DNA of 37,177 bases from Rikenellaceae bacterium (GCA_017425655.1 JAFPAT010000026.1:1-37177), one strand, 5' to 3'. Shown: positions 6,544 through 16,800, numbered from the stretch's first letter. Made by a program: numbers and translations. The notes: generated by a model from the letters alone, not told the origin.

Positions 6544-8610
6544 TTAGAAGAACTTAACGCGCAGATCCTCGATCTCTGCACCCTCATAGAGTGCCTGATT
6601 CATACGCTGTGCAGCCTGTGCCTCAACCATTGCGCTCTGACGCACCTGCTCCTTCTCTGCGGTCTGATTCTCAACCTCTACAACCTGATCAACAACTACG
6701 ATGTAAGCACCGGTAAGATCGTTGATCGGCTTCGAAACTACGCCCTCTGCGCTCTTTGCGATTGCGCCGATAGTATGGGGAGCGATACCGATACCGTCGA
6801 TATAGAAACCGTTAGCGGTAACATTCTCGAACGAACCAACCTCAACACCAAGCGCTGCGGCAGCCTCCTCGATCGACTTACCCTCCAATTCAGCCTTGAG
6901 AACCTCGAACTTCTTGTTGCTCAAAACTACGGGATAAACCTGGCTATAAACCTGCTCCAAAGTAGCGTACTCGTCGTTACGAACCTCGGTTACGGTAGCA
7001 ACTACATAGTCGCCCTCTACGGTGAAGATCTCCGAAACCTCACCAACCTTTGCATCGAATGCCCAACGAACGATCGAACGCGAATCCTCACCCAGACCTG
7101 CGATCTGACGCTCGGTGTTTACTACGCGAGCAGTACGAGGAACAACTGCGCTCTCTGCAGCAGCAGCGTTGAACTTATCTACTGAGCCCTGTGCAGCTAC
7201 GCTGAACTGGTTAGCAACCGAGTGGATCTCCTTCTCGGTGGTGGGGCTTGCAATGATAGGATAAGCGATTGTAGCAACCTGTGCCTTCATCACGGGAGCG
7301 TCCTTGCGATCTACGCGTACAACGCATACAGCCTGACCCAGATCAGCCTTGAAGAACGAGCCCTTCGAAGCCTTGTCGATCTCTGCACGCAGCGACTCGG
7401 GATATGCCGAGTAAGGCAGTGTGCCCAGCTCGCCACCAAGCTCTGCAGTTGCGCGATCCTCCGAGAACTCCATTGCCAGAGCAGCGAAGTTTGCACCACT
7501 CTTTGCAGCGTTCAGGATGCTGTCAGCCTTGTCAGCATTCTGTGCCAGAACGATATAGCTGATTGCAACCGAGTCGGGCAGAGCCTTAACGTCGGTTACA
7601 CGCGAGATACGATATACGTCATTCTCCAATACGGGGCCATAAACCTTCGACTTATCAGCACCGAAAGCGATCGCTGCAACCTCCTCCGAGAGAGCTGCAC
7701 GCGAGTAGTAGTTCTCATCAACTGCCTCACGGCTCTTGCTCTTTGCGTAGATCATAGGCTCCTCGGTTGCGGCGAACTCTGCCACCAACTTCTCAACCTC
7801 GTTAGCTGCAGCCAGACGGTCATCCTCGGTGGGATCAACCTCGAAAACAACATACGAAATCGAACGCGAAGGCTGCTGCTTGAACATCTTCTTATTCTCG
7901 TTGTAGTACTTCTCGATGTCGGCCTTCTCTACTTTAACGGTCGAATCAGCGATCTGACCATAGCTCTTACCAACCCAACGGCCGGTGAATACCTTATTAG
8001 CTGCGGTTACGCCTGCTGCGATCTCCAGATCGTTCACAAACATACCCTTTGCAACCAGACCTACATACTTCTCCATTGCACGCTGTACCTGTGCATCGCG
8101 TACAATCATCTCGTAACGCTGCATCATCAGCGGGCCATACTGCTGGTCAGCTGCAGCTGCGTTCAAATACTCAACAACGTACTCGGGCGAGAACTGACCG
8201 GTGGTGGGGTCGCCAAATGCCGAGCGAACGATGGGCGATACATACTCACCCGAAAGCAACTCGATGCGCTCTGCATCCGAAATTGCGATACCCATCTTGT
8301 CGAAACCGGGCTGGATAGCGTACTGGTTGAGCAACTGCTGCCAAGTTACGTTATGAACAGCGTCCTGTGCCTCTGCCGACGAATAGTCCTGACCGCTCAT
8401 TGTGCTCAAATTGTTCTGCACAGCGTCAAAAGTATCCTGATAGTGGGTGTAGGTGATCTTCTCACCATTGATTTCGGCAACTTTGGGATCCTGGCCGCCC
8501 ATGCCGCCATTCTCAAATGCCAACGATACGACAAACAACAACAGCGCGATGCCGATGACGAATGTCAGAAACAGACCACCTTTGGTCCTAAGAGTGTTTA
8601 ATCCTGCCAT
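6544..8610 (-). CDS. PpiD-like SurA-N/PPIase periplasmic chaperone
   Basis: A 688-residue membrane-anchored folding factor for exported proteins. Residues about 11-29 (GGLFLTFVIGIALLLFVVSLAF) form one transmembrane anchor, and the sequence that follows (PKVAEINGEKITYTHYQDTF) is the start of a SurA-N-like chaperone domain. A parvulin-type PPIase domain is visible near residues 345-445: VAISYIVLAQ, ANFAALAMEFSED, GGELGTLPYSAYP and GQAVCVVRVDRK. The C-terminal third resembles further parvulin-like or chaperone segments. E. coli PpiD is about 623 residues; the longer form is usual in Bacteroidetes. It is the last gene of a same-strand block with OMP, TPR, LptC and CNNM genes, but has its own promoter and terminator. 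Leu, Ser codon use is strongly biased: the antisense frame is open over most of the gene. Confidence 0.88.
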   Translation of the reverse strand: MAGLNTLRTKGGLFLTFVIGIALLLFVVSLAFENGGMGGQDPKVAEINGEKITYTHYQDTFDAVQNNLSTMSGQDYSSAEAQDAVHNVTWQQLLNQYAIQPGFDKMGIAISDAERIELLSGEYVSPIVRSAFGDPTTGQFSPEYVVEYLNAAAADQQYGPLMMQRYEMIVRDAQVQRAMEKYVGLVAKGMFVNDLEIAAGVTAANKVFTGRWVGKSYGQIADSTVKVEKADIEKYYNENKKMFKQQPSRSISYVVFEVDPTEDDRLAAANEVEKLVAEFAATEEPMIYAKSKSREAVDENYYSRAALSEEVAAIAFGADKSKVYGPVLENDVYRISRVTDVKALPDSVAISYIVLAQNADKADSILNAAKSGANFAALAMEFSEDRATAELGGELGTLPYSAYPESLRAEIDKASKGSFFKADLGQAVCVVRVDRKDAPVMKAQVATIAYPIIASPTTEKEIHSVANQFSVAAQGSVDKFNAAAAESAVVPRTARVVNTERQIAGLGEDSRSIVRWAFDAKVGEVSEIFTVEGDYVVATVTEVRNDEYATLEQVYSQVYPVVLSNKKFEVLKAELEGKSIEEAAAALGVEVGSFENVTANGFYIDGIGIAPHTIGAIAKSAEGVVSKPINDLTGAYIVVVDQVVEVENQTAEKEQVRQSAMVEAQAAQRMNQALYEGAEIEDLRVKFF

Positions 8611-8682
8611 AATAGCTTTTCTGTTTTATTATTTTTACTTATTTTGTTTCAAATCGTCTTCGTTAGATTACGAAAAAGCTCC

Positions 8683-8715
8683 CAAAGATAGTAAAAATCT
8701 GTGAGTTCTCACACA
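8683..8715 (-). promoter_or_regulatory. Predicted promoter of the ppiD-like gene with a dyad in the spacer
   Basis: Minus-strand TATCTTTG (8683-8690) is a full -7 match; TGTG at 8712-8715 (21-base spacer) is a weaker -33. The palindrome TGTGAG-TT-CTCACA (8700-8713) fills the spacer and enters the -33 box, so a repressor or CRP/FNR-type regulator could bind there. The 5' leader would be about 65 bases. Confidence 0.6.
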
Positions 8716-8818
8716 TTTTTGCACTCGGAAGTATATATTTTCCTTCGGAAAAGCCAATTTCTCACCCCTTTGCGCCCTCTTTTGCTCAAAATCGGGTCTA
8801 TGGGAGCTAAATCTTTGG

Positions 8819-10072
8819 CTACTGAACCTTGATCTTCACCAAATCGATACGCGACTGCGAAGCTCGCAGAATCTTGATCGACATATTGCCGATAGTAAGA
8901 TTTTCGCCCTGCGACGGGATGCCCTCGTGATGATAGATCACGAAGCCCGCCAACGTATCGTACTCCTTACTCTCCTCAATTCCAAGCGAATATTTCTCAT
9001 TCAGATAATCGACTTCAAGACGTGCCGAAAGCACATACTCACTCTCCGAGATGCGCTTCTCGACCAGATCTTGCGAATCGTGCTCATCCTCGATCTCGCC
9101 AAAGATCTCCTCCAACATATCCTCCAACGAAACGATACCCGCCGTGCCGCCGAACTCATCAATAACCACTGCAATCGAGCTACGACGCTTGATAAAATCG
9201 GTCAGCAGACGCTGCAAGGGCATTGTTTCGGGGACATAATTGACCGTCATCATCACATCTTGCAGGCGCTGGGGATTATTAAAGAGGCTCTTTGAATTGA
9301 CATATCCGATAATATTGTCGATCGTACCCTCATAGACGAAGATACGCGAATATTGGCTCTCGGCAAAGCGTGCCGTAAGCTCCTCGATCGGGCAATCGGA
9401 CTCCACCGCTTCGACATCCACACGCGGGATCATACAATCGCGCACCGCCAAATCGGGGAATTCCAATACATTTTGGAACAATTTTATCTCATTCTCCTCG
9501 TGTTCGGCATCGGTCGAATCTTCGAGCAGCGTTGCCAGATCCTCACGGTCAAACTGCTCTGTCTCACGGCGATCCTTCACCTTCTGACCCAGCATACGCA
9601 GAATCAGGAACGAGATGCCCGTAGTCAATTTAGCTATCGGATAGAGAATGACATAAAACAGAAAAATCGGAATTGCCAGCGTGCGGAAATAGAAGTTCGG
9701 ATTGAGCTTAAAGACCGACTTCGGAATAAATTCGCCGACAAAGATAACGATAATCGTCGAGAGAGCCGTTTCGAGCAGCACCGATCCGTTTGCGATCGTC
9801 TCCCAGCCAAATGCCGCGCCGAGCACCTGGATCAGCGTGGACATATAGAGCGAATAGATAACCAATGCGATATTGTTACCCACAAGAATCGTCGTGATAT
9901 ACTGATTCGAATTGCGGGTAAATACATCGGCTATATAGTTGAACGCACGGCTCTGCTTACGGTCGATCTCTGTTTTAAGGCGATTTGCGCTAACGAAGGC
10001 GATCTCCATACCGGAGAAGAACGCCGACAGCAACAACATCACCAAAACCACAACTATCGAACTGATAATCAT
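8819..10072 (-). CDS. CNNM/CorC-type membrane protein (DUF21, CBS pair, CorC-HlyC)
   Basis: A 417-residue inner-membrane protein. Residues 1 to about 190 are the DUF21/CNNM domain with four hydrophobic segments, starting with the signature SAFFSGMEIAFVSANRLK and containing VGNNIALVIYSLYM and FIPKSVFKLNPNFYF. Two CBS repeats span about 205-325 (VRDCMIPRVDVEAV, SIAVVIDEFGGTAGIVSLEDMLEEIFGEI) and the CorC/HlyC domain ends the protein (DYDTLAGFVIYHHEGIPSQGE-like region). Relatives are linked to magnesium or cobalt efflux and tolerance, historically named hemolysins; GldE of gliding flavobacteria is in the same family. Substrate here is unproven. It follows lptC by 117 bases on the same strand, a gap with no clear promoter, so co-transcription is possible. 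Confidence 0.88.
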   Translation of the reverse strand: MIISSIVVVLVMLLLSAFFSGMEIAFVSANRLKTEIDRKQSRAFNYIADVFTRNSNQYITTILVGNNIALVIYSLYMSTLIQVLGAAFGWETIANGSVLLETALSTIIVIFVGEFIPKSVFKLNPNFYFRTLAIPIFLFYVILYPIAKLTTGISFLILRMLGQKVKDRRETEQFDREDLATLLEDSTDAEHEENEIKLFQNVLEFPDLAVRDCMIPRVDVEAVESDCPIEELTARFAESQYSRIFVYEGTIDNIIGYVNSKSLFNNPQRLQDVMMTVNYVPETMPLQRLLTDFIKRRSSIAVVIDEFGGTAGIVSLEDMLEEIFGEIEDEHDSQDLVEKRISESEYVLSARLEVDYLNEKYSLGIEESKEYDTLAGFVIYHHEGIPSQGENLTIGNMSIKILRASQSRIDLVKIKVQ

Positions 10073-10189
10073 CTCTTTATCTCAATATATTAATTGTCTA
10101 TCTCCATAGACCGATCTACTGTGTTCCACTTTTTTATAGTAGTTGTGGGCTACTTTTCGTTACAAATTTGCCAATGGCAATGCACCCAC

Positions 10190-10999
10190 CTATTCGGCCA
10201 ATGTTACTTGTGTCTTCTCGATCTGTCGTTTCGGATCGTTGCGACGTTCGGGTGATGTTTTGCGTTCGGGAGTCTGTTCGAGTTGTCGGCGCGGAGCCTG
10301 CTCCGTCTTCGCATTGACAGGCCGCATAAACGAACTTCGCTTATCTCCATCACCGAGTGTATTGGTATTGATCATTCGCGAATCGCCTGATATTGAACTA
10401 TTCATCATCGTAGAATCCTCGGGGCGATTCGGCTCGGCATCGATCCACATACGACCGCGATAGTGGCGGAAATGCCAATTTTTCATCTCTTCATCCGACT
10501 CAAAGCCCTCGCCAAACCAATAATCCTGACCCATCAAGACCTTACAATCGACATTCGAATAGATACGTTTCGATTTCTGATCCCAAAACAACTGCTGCGT
10601 ATAAAGTGTCTGGTTGTCAGAGTTCTTCGCCACAACATTACCCTTCACCTCCCACAATTTTCGATCCTCGTAGAAGATGGCATAGTTAGCCGACAGATGC
10701 GACTCAATCTGCGTAGTATCATTCTCGCCCTTATAGGTTACGATGTCGATACCTTCGCGGAACTCCATATAGGGCTCTTTGGCGAGTTTATATCCCTCCA
10801 TAAGAGGTGTTTGGAATCGATATGACTTTGCTCCGTTCTCGGTCATAACCATCACAAGATCGACACTATGCTCGGTCATAATGGTCTGCTCCGACTCCTG
10901 CTCAACGGGCTGCTCACCGCCGCAGGCAGTAAGCAAGATAGCACTCCCCACAATGGAGAGTGCTACCAATGCATATTTTCGGTATTCCAAACCTTTCAT
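10190..10999 (-). CDS. lptC: LptC-like lipopolysaccharide export protein with charged C-terminal tail
   Basis: A 269-residue periplasmic protein of the LptC family, which bridges the inner-membrane LptBFG pump to LptA in LPS transport. The leader ends in LLTAC, a lipobox with Cys26, so it is probably a lipoprotein instead of having the transmembrane anchor of E. coli LptC. The beta-jellyroll is suggested by YRFQTPLMEGY, GIDIVTYKGENDTTQIESHLSANYAIFYEDRKLWEVKGNVVAKNSD and RIYSNVDCKVLMGQDYWFGEGFESDEEMKNW, the typical LptC block order. After about residue 190 a tail of roughly 80 residues rich in Arg, Gln, Pro and Asp follows, with no match to the fold. The gene begins 22 bases behind the TPR gene, so they are likely co-transcribed. 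Confidence 0.85.
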   Translation of the reverse strand: MKGLEYRKYALVALSIVGSAILLTACGGEQPVEQESEQTIMTEHSVDLVMVMTENGAKSYRFQTPLMEGYKLAKEPYMEFREGIDIVTYKGENDTTQIESHLSANYAIFYEDRKLWEVKGNVVAKNSDNQTLYTQQLFWDQKSKRIYSNVDCKVLMGQDYWFGEGFESDEEMKNWHFRHYRGRMWIDAEPNRPEDSTMMNSSISGDSRMINTNTLGDGDKRSSFMRPVNAKTEQAPRRQLEQTPERKTSPERRNDPKRQIEKTQVTLAE

Positions 11000-11021
11000 T
11001 CGGAACTCGAATTGTTACTTA

Positions 11022-12362
11022 CTACTTGAAGCGAACGGTAGTCGAAGTACCTGCAGCCAAACCACACTTAACGGTGTAGCCCTGACCAGCCTTCAAATCG
11101 TTGAAGAAACCGTCCTCTGCAGTGGGGAAACCGCCACGATAAGCGCTCATCATCTTGTCAGCAACCTCAACTACGCGACTCTGCTCAAGATCGTTCTCCA
11201 TCAACTTACGAGCCTGCGACATAACGTCGTATGCAGCCCAATAAACTGCGTTCTTGTCGATACCCTGGCAGCCACCCGAGGTAGCAGCGTAAGCCTGTGC
11301 CAAGAAGAAGTAAGCCAGACCGTTCTCGGGGTTGTGCTCACGAGCAGTCTTTGCAGCCTTTGCAGCCTCCGAGTAGTGGTTCTGTGCGATCTCCAAACCT
11401 GCGATACGCGAGTAGAGCTTCGAAAGCTCAACAGCGTCGGTAGTGTTACCCAATACGTCGTTGATATACTTCAACGCCTTATCGTTCTCACCACGGTTCT
11501 GGAATACGTTAGCCAGGAAGTCAGCAGTTGCAGCCGAAGGCTTAACAGCGTGCTGCTTCTCTGCAACCGAGATATAGAACTCATTCTCACCGCAATCCGA
11601 AGCACGCGACATCAACGAGAATGCACGCTCCAACAGCTCCTGATTCTCGGGCTCTGCCTCCAACTTCTCGCGGAAGAGCTTCTCCAAGTTCTCGCACTTT
11701 GCAGCGCCACTCTGGCCGAACAATGCCTCCAAGTTGCCCTTTGCCTCATCATCCGATGCAACCATCGGCGAGAAACGATCGTAAGCGTCAAGGATAGCAC
11801 CGGCATCAACCTCGTTCCAAGTCTTGTAGTCCTCAACCAACTCCGAGAAAGCCAAAACTACGAAATCAGCCGCTACCTGATCGCCGCAAGCCTCAACAGC
11901 CTTTGCCATAATATCACGAACACCGGCACGATCCTCATACTTGTAGGTCAAATACTCACGAGCCTTCAAAGGATAGGTTGCAACAACGCCATACTTTGCG
12001 TGATCACCGAAGTAATCCATACGCAGGTCATAAACGTGCAACAGCGAATCAACCAACTCTGCCTTCTTTGCTGCATCCTTCTCGGCTGCGATGCGGCCCT
12101 TATAAGCGGTAGCACCATAGATGTAGATGTTTACGCTTGCCTTGGGGCACTTTGCAACGATGTCGGGGAACATACGGGTTACCTCGGCCCAGTTACGGTT
12201 TACATAAGCATCCTTGTAGAAGTTGTAAGCCAATACGTTAGCCTTACGCTCCTCGGGAGTATCACCATACTTTGCAAATGCGGGGCTGCTGAAATCCTGT
12301 GCAGATACAGCCATTGCAGCGATCGAGAACGCTGCCACGAGCAGTGATTTTAAGTTTTTCAT
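11022..12362 (-). CDS. Secreted tetratricopeptide-repeat-like protein of unknown function
   Basis: A 446-residue exported protein. The signal peptide is clear (MKNLKSLLVAAFSIAAMAVSAQ, cleavage after SAQ). The rest is helical with TPR-like units: NVLAYNFYKDAYVNRNWAEV near the N-terminus, then SAATADFLANVFQNRGENDKALKYINDV and SKLYSRIAGLEIAQNHYSEAAKAAKTA around residues 275-345, followed by NGLAYFFLAQAYAA. Cysteines are scattered (about six), which might form disulfides. No enzyme motif is visible, so it is probably a periplasmic scaffold. It sits between an outer-membrane barrel and lptC, an order I recall as common in Bacteroidales. Codon choice is extremely biased (antisense frame open for the entire gene), which suggests high expression. 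Function is unknown. Confidence 0.85.
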   Translation of the reverse strand: MKNLKSLLVAAFSIAAMAVSAQDFSSPAFAKYGDTPEERKANVLAYNFYKDAYVNRNWAEVTRMFPDIVAKCPKASVNIYIYGATAYKGRIAAEKDAAKKAELVDSLLHVYDLRMDYFGDHAKYGVVATYPLKAREYLTYKYEDRAGVRDIMAKAVEACGDQVAADFVVLAFSELVEDYKTWNEVDAGAILDAYDRFSPMVASDDEAKGNLEALFGQSGAAKCENLEKLFREKLEAEPENQELLERAFSLMSRASDCGENEFYISVAEKQHAVKPSAATADFLANVFQNRGENDKALKYINDVLGNTTDAVELSKLYSRIAGLEIAQNHYSEAAKAAKTAREHNPENGLAYFFLAQAYAATSGGCQGIDKNAVYWAAYDVMSQARKLMENDLEQSRVVEVADKMMSAYRGGFPTAEDGFFNDLKAGQGYTVKCGLAAGTSTTVRFK

Positions 12363-12432
12363 CTCTCTAATAAGGTTAAAATTTAATATTTTTTGTTTTT
12401 TTAAGTTAGCTTATTATGCTCACGCTCTACTG

Positions 12433-13740
12433 TTAGTCAATCTTATAGCGCGAGAACCAATAGTCTTCGCCGAACATCGACATACCGAGCGAAATCTTAA
12501 AGTAGTTGTCGCGGATCAGACCATTCGACAGCGTACCGCGTCGGCCAAGTTCTACACCCACATCAATCGACGATGTTCCGAACAACTTAATCGGAATACC
12601 GACACCGAGCGTCAATGCCACCTCCGGCAACTTCGTTCCGTAGAAGGTCATATACGACTGACCGTAACGAGCACCCATGCGGTACGACCAACGGTTCAAC
12701 ACTCGACGAACGTCGCCGCGATTAGGGGTAAATTGAACACCGAGTTTATAGGTATGAGTATTGGTATAACCAACCTTATTTACCTCGTCATACTCATTTT
12801 TGCTCTCCCAATCCTGATAAACGTAGTCGAAACCTGCAACAACCTTCGGGCTGTGGAAGTAGAGACCTGCACTAATCGATCGGGGCAGAGCGATGGGGCT
12901 TACGCCCTTTTTCATCGAAACGGTATCGCTAAACACGTTGTTCGACGAAATAAACTCCTTCGTTTTAGCCTTCAACTCACCACCGAAATCATAGACGGCA
13001 CCCACGGTCAATGCTGCTTTGGGTTTCATAATGATATGGTACTGCACACCTACGTTACCCATGATGCGCGAAGCACTCAAATTATTGAGCTTCGATGCCG
13101 ACGAGAATGTACCCTGACCGGCCGTAAGAGCAGTGATTCGAGTCGTGTTAAAGCGGTCGATATCACCGACATAGAACATTGCCGAAGCACCAATATAGAA
13201 TCGCTTGAAGGGCTCCCAACCCATAGCCAACTTCGCCTCGGTAATCGAGCCTTCGCCCGTATAGTAGTAATCTACATAACCGATATCGGCCAAAACGTCG
13301 GGATTTTTCTCCTCGGTCAGAATTCGATAACCAACGCTGCTATAAGGAGTTACGCTCGCGCTCATCGCCAGGCGCTTGGTAATCGGGAACTGAATCGCGA
13401 TATCGCGCACGTTAAACGAATTGAAGCTCGTCTTTGCGTCGCCCTGCTTTGCGTAGAAGTTCTGACCTTCGAGGCCGAAGTTAAATATGAATGACTGCTG
13501 CATCATATTGCCCAGCGCAGCAGGATTTAACGGGTTATGAACCAGATTGCTCTGCATTGCGACACCGACACCGCCCATCGATCGTTGAGCAACGGTACCG
13601 GGAGTGTGCAACTCACCTACGCCATACATTGTGTAGGGCGAAAACGCATTAAGGCTGATTTCCTGTGCATTAAGAGCCGCAGGAGCAACAGCAAAAGTCG
13701 CCGTAGCGAGCAAGATTAGTATGTGTCTAAAAATTCGCAT
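12433..13740 (-). CDS. Outer-membrane beta-barrel protein, FadL/PorV-like
   Basis: A 435-residue outer-membrane protein. The ATG at 13740 gives a normal signal peptide (MRIFRHILILLATATFAVAPAALNAQ); an in-frame TTG nine bases upstream is not preferred. The first mature part, SPYTMYGVGELHTPGT-AQRSMGGVGVAM and HNPLNPAALGNM, is the Asn-Pro-Ala-rich plug-like segment of FadL/OMPP1 and PorV-type barrels, followed by repeated strand pairs (VASV, YNVGVQYHI, KLGVQFTP, ALTLGVGIPI). Relatives are unnamed Bacteroidetes membrane proteins; substrate transport is possible but unproven. A good promoter lies upstream. It heads the run OMP, TPR, LptC, CNNM. Confidence 0.8.
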   Translation of the reverse strand: MRIFRHILILLATATFAVAPAALNAQEISLNAFSPYTMYGVGELHTPGTVAQRSMGGVGVAMQSNLVHNPLNPAALGNMMQQSFIFNFGLEGQNFYAKQGDAKTSFNSFNVRDIAIQFPITKRLAMSASVTPYSSVGYRILTEEKNPDVLADIGYVDYYYTGEGSITEAKLAMGWEPFKRFYIGASAMFYVGDIDRFNTTRITALTAGQGTFSSASKLNNLSASRIMGNVGVQYHIIMKPKAALTVGAVYDFGGELKAKTKEFISSNNVFSDTVSMKKGVSPIALPRSISAGLYFHSPKVVAGFDYVYQDWESKNEYDEVNKVGYTNTHTYKLGVQFTPNRGDVRRVLNRWSYRMGARYGQSYMTFYGTKLPEVALTLGVGIPIKLFGTSSIDVGVELGRRGTLSNGLIRDNYFKISLGMSMFGEDYWFSRYKID

Positions 13741-13789
13741 TAGTTTCAATTATTCAGGCAGATAGGGATAAAAAGCCCAATCGTAACTG

Positions 13790-13820
13790 CAAATATCGTG
13801 TTTTTAATTTGTTTCACAAA
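13790..13820 (-). promoter_or_regulatory. Predicted promoter of the outer-membrane barrel gene
   Basis: On the minus strand TTTG (13817-13820), 19-base spacer, GATATTTG (13790-13797), the same 7-of-8 -7 variant as at the porin gene. It gives a leader of about 45 bases to the ATG at 13740 and separates this operon from mfd. Confidence 0.6.
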
Positions 13821-13836
13821 ATTTTAAGGCAAAAAA

Positions 13837-16800
13837 TCAACTTTCTACCCCATTACACTCCGTTAATGAGCGCAGAGAGCGCAAAGTTTGCCACGCTGAT
13901 TCGATACTCTTTACATCTCTAACGGTCATTGCCAGTCTATTATTATTCTGACGCAGAACAAATTTTTGCGGTCGGGCCGTAATTGTGCGCAAAAGATTCA
14001 TAAAAACGTCGCTTTTGAAGTATGGCGACTGCGAATTTGAGATAAAATGGACTATCATCAGGCCATTTTTAACCTTCACTCGCTCCAAACCGAGCGCGAT
14101 AGCCTCTCGACGCAGACGCACAACATTCATCAACTCGCTCGCCTCGCGCGGCAGCGGACCGAAACGGTCGATCAATCGCTGCTCGAAGGCCTGCAAATCG
14201 CCCTCGCGGGTCAGATTGTCCAGCTCACGATAGAGTCGCAACTTCTCGGCCGTCTGACCGATATAACCATCGGGCAACAACGCCTGCACGTCGATATCGA
14301 TCGTTGTATCATCGACATATCGCACCTCGTTTGTCCCCTTTGCAAACTGTTCGGCATCAGGTAGGTCGTGCATATCTACACCCTCGCTGCGCAGCTCGGC
14401 CATAGCCTCGGCCAAAATCTTCTGATAGGTTTCAAAACCGATATCGGCGATATAGCCACTCTGTTCCGCACCCAGCAGGTTGCCCGCGCCGCGAATATCA
14501 AGGTCCTGCATCGCGATATTGAAGCCCGAGCCCAGATCCGAGAACTCCTCGATTGCTCGCAGACGGCGACGCGCATCATCCGTAAGCAGTTCATCGGGCG
14601 GCGACAGCAGATAGCAATATGCCTTTTTATCGGAACGTCCCACGCGACCACGCATCTGATGCAACTCGCTGAGTCCGAACTTATGAGCACCGTCGATAAT
14701 GATCGTATTGGCATTCGGGATATCTATACCATTTTCTACTATCGAGGTTGCAATCAACACATCGAAATCGCCATATATGAAGTCCATAATGAGCTTCTCC
14801 ATATCCTGCGCATTCATTCTTCCGTGGCCGATTGCCGTTCGAGCCTTGGGGCAAATACGCGCAATCATACCCTGAATCGTGAGCAGATCGTCGATGCGAT
14901 TATGCACGAAATAGACCTGTCCGCCTCGCGCCAACTCCGCCTCGATCGCCTCACGAATGATCTCCTCGCCGAACAGATGTGATTCAGTTACAATAGGTTG
15001 GCGATTGGGTGGCGGGGTCGAGATTACCGATAGATCGCGCGAGCCCATCAACGAGAACTGCAACGTACGAGGGATAGGCGTTGCCGTCAGCGTCAGCGTA
15101 TCGACATTGACACTCATCTGGCGCAGCTTCTCCTTTGCTCCCACGCCGAATTTCTGCTCCTCGTCAATAATCAGCAAGCCCAAATCCTTGAATTTGACAT
15201 TCTTGCCTAAAATCTTATGTGTTCCGATCAAAATATCGATCTTGCCCGCTTCGAGATCGGCCAACGTAGCCGTAACATCGCGTGTAGATTTTGTTCGGCT
15301 CAAATGTTCAATTCTCACGGGGAACTCTCGCAGACGGTGCGAGAAGGTGCGGTAATGTTGCAACGATAGAATTGTTGTAGGCACCAATACAGCCACCTGC
15401 TTGCCATCCGTAACAGCCTTAAACGCCGCGCGCACAGCCACTTCGGTCTTTCCAAAGCCCACATCGCCACACACCAGACGGTCCATCGGGCGGGTCGATT
15501 CCATATCCTGTTTAACAGCCTCAACCGCCTTTTGCTGATCGGGCGTATCCTCATACTCGAACGAGGCTTCCAATTCATGTTGCAGATATCCATCGGGCGA
15601 AAACGCAAAACCGGGGGTCGCCTTACGCTTGGCATAGAGGGCTATAAGCTCGCGAGCGATATCCTTAACCGCCTTTTTGGTCGCATTTTTCAACTTCTGC
15701 CAAGCGCCCGATCCAAGTTTGTGGATCTTCGGCGGCTCGCCATCGCCCGATTTATAACGAGCAATACGGTGCAGCGAATGGACATTCACCAACAGCACAT
15801 CACCATCGCGATACTCCAATTTGATCGACTCAAACTGCTTACCATTCTCGACCGTTCGCACCAGACCACCGAAACGGCCCACGCCGTGATCGACATGAAC
15901 GACATAGTCGCCCACCTTCAAAGCATTCAGTTCGGCCACCGTAAGACTCTCATCGCGAGCAATTTCGCCACGCAAGCGATAACGATGATAGCGATCGAAG
16001 ATCTGATGATCGGTATAGCAACACATCCTCAAACGTGGCCAAACAAAGCCCTCATGCAGTGTCAGCGACAGCGGCGTAAAGCGCACCGAGGCGCGTCCCG
16101 ACTGGCGGAAGACATTGGTCAGTCGCTCGATTTGTGCTCTATTTTCCGAAAGGATATATGAAGTGAAGCCCTGCATTGCACGCGCCGTAAGGTCATCGGC
16201 AAGCAGGCCAAAGTTCTTATTAAAAGCGGGTTGTGGCGATGTTGCAAAGTCCAACGAGCACTCTGCCGCGCGTTGTTGCGCCTCCGAACGATGCATCAGC
16301 ATCACCGCCGCGCGGCTATCGGCCACAAACAGATTGCCCGACACCACACGCTCATCGACCTCCTCCACATCACGACCATCAGACAACAGACGTTTGCGAA
16401 TGTCGTTCATTCGGCGCACCATATGCAACGGATCGTCGATCCAATAGCAGACCTTCGCCCCTGCGAATGTTGCCACCGAGACACGTGCTTGCTCCACTTC
16501 GCGCAGGTTGGGGATGATCTCGACACGATTCAAACGCTCCTTCGACAGCTGCGACGAGATATCGAACGAACGGATCGAATCGACCTCATCGCCAAAGAAA
16601 TCGATACGGAACGGGCGGCTCTCCGAGTATGAAAACAGATCGACAATACCGCCTCGCAGCGAATATTGTCCCGGCTCATAGACAAAATCGACACGCTCGA
16701 AACCCGCTTCAATCAACTGCTCAACCAGATTTTCGTGCGAAAGATGATCACCCACACGCACCGTGATTGTGCGCGAATCCATCTCGCGCTCATCCACAAC

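Noticed and set aside
8700-8713. Standard CRP site
   Set aside because: The half-sites TGTGA and TCACA are separated by 4 bases, not 6, so it is only noted as a dyad.
10137-10180. Small hairpins after lptC (AGTAG/CTACT and TTGCC/GGCAA)
   Set aside because: Stems are only 5 bp and lack a T tail, so I do not call a terminator.
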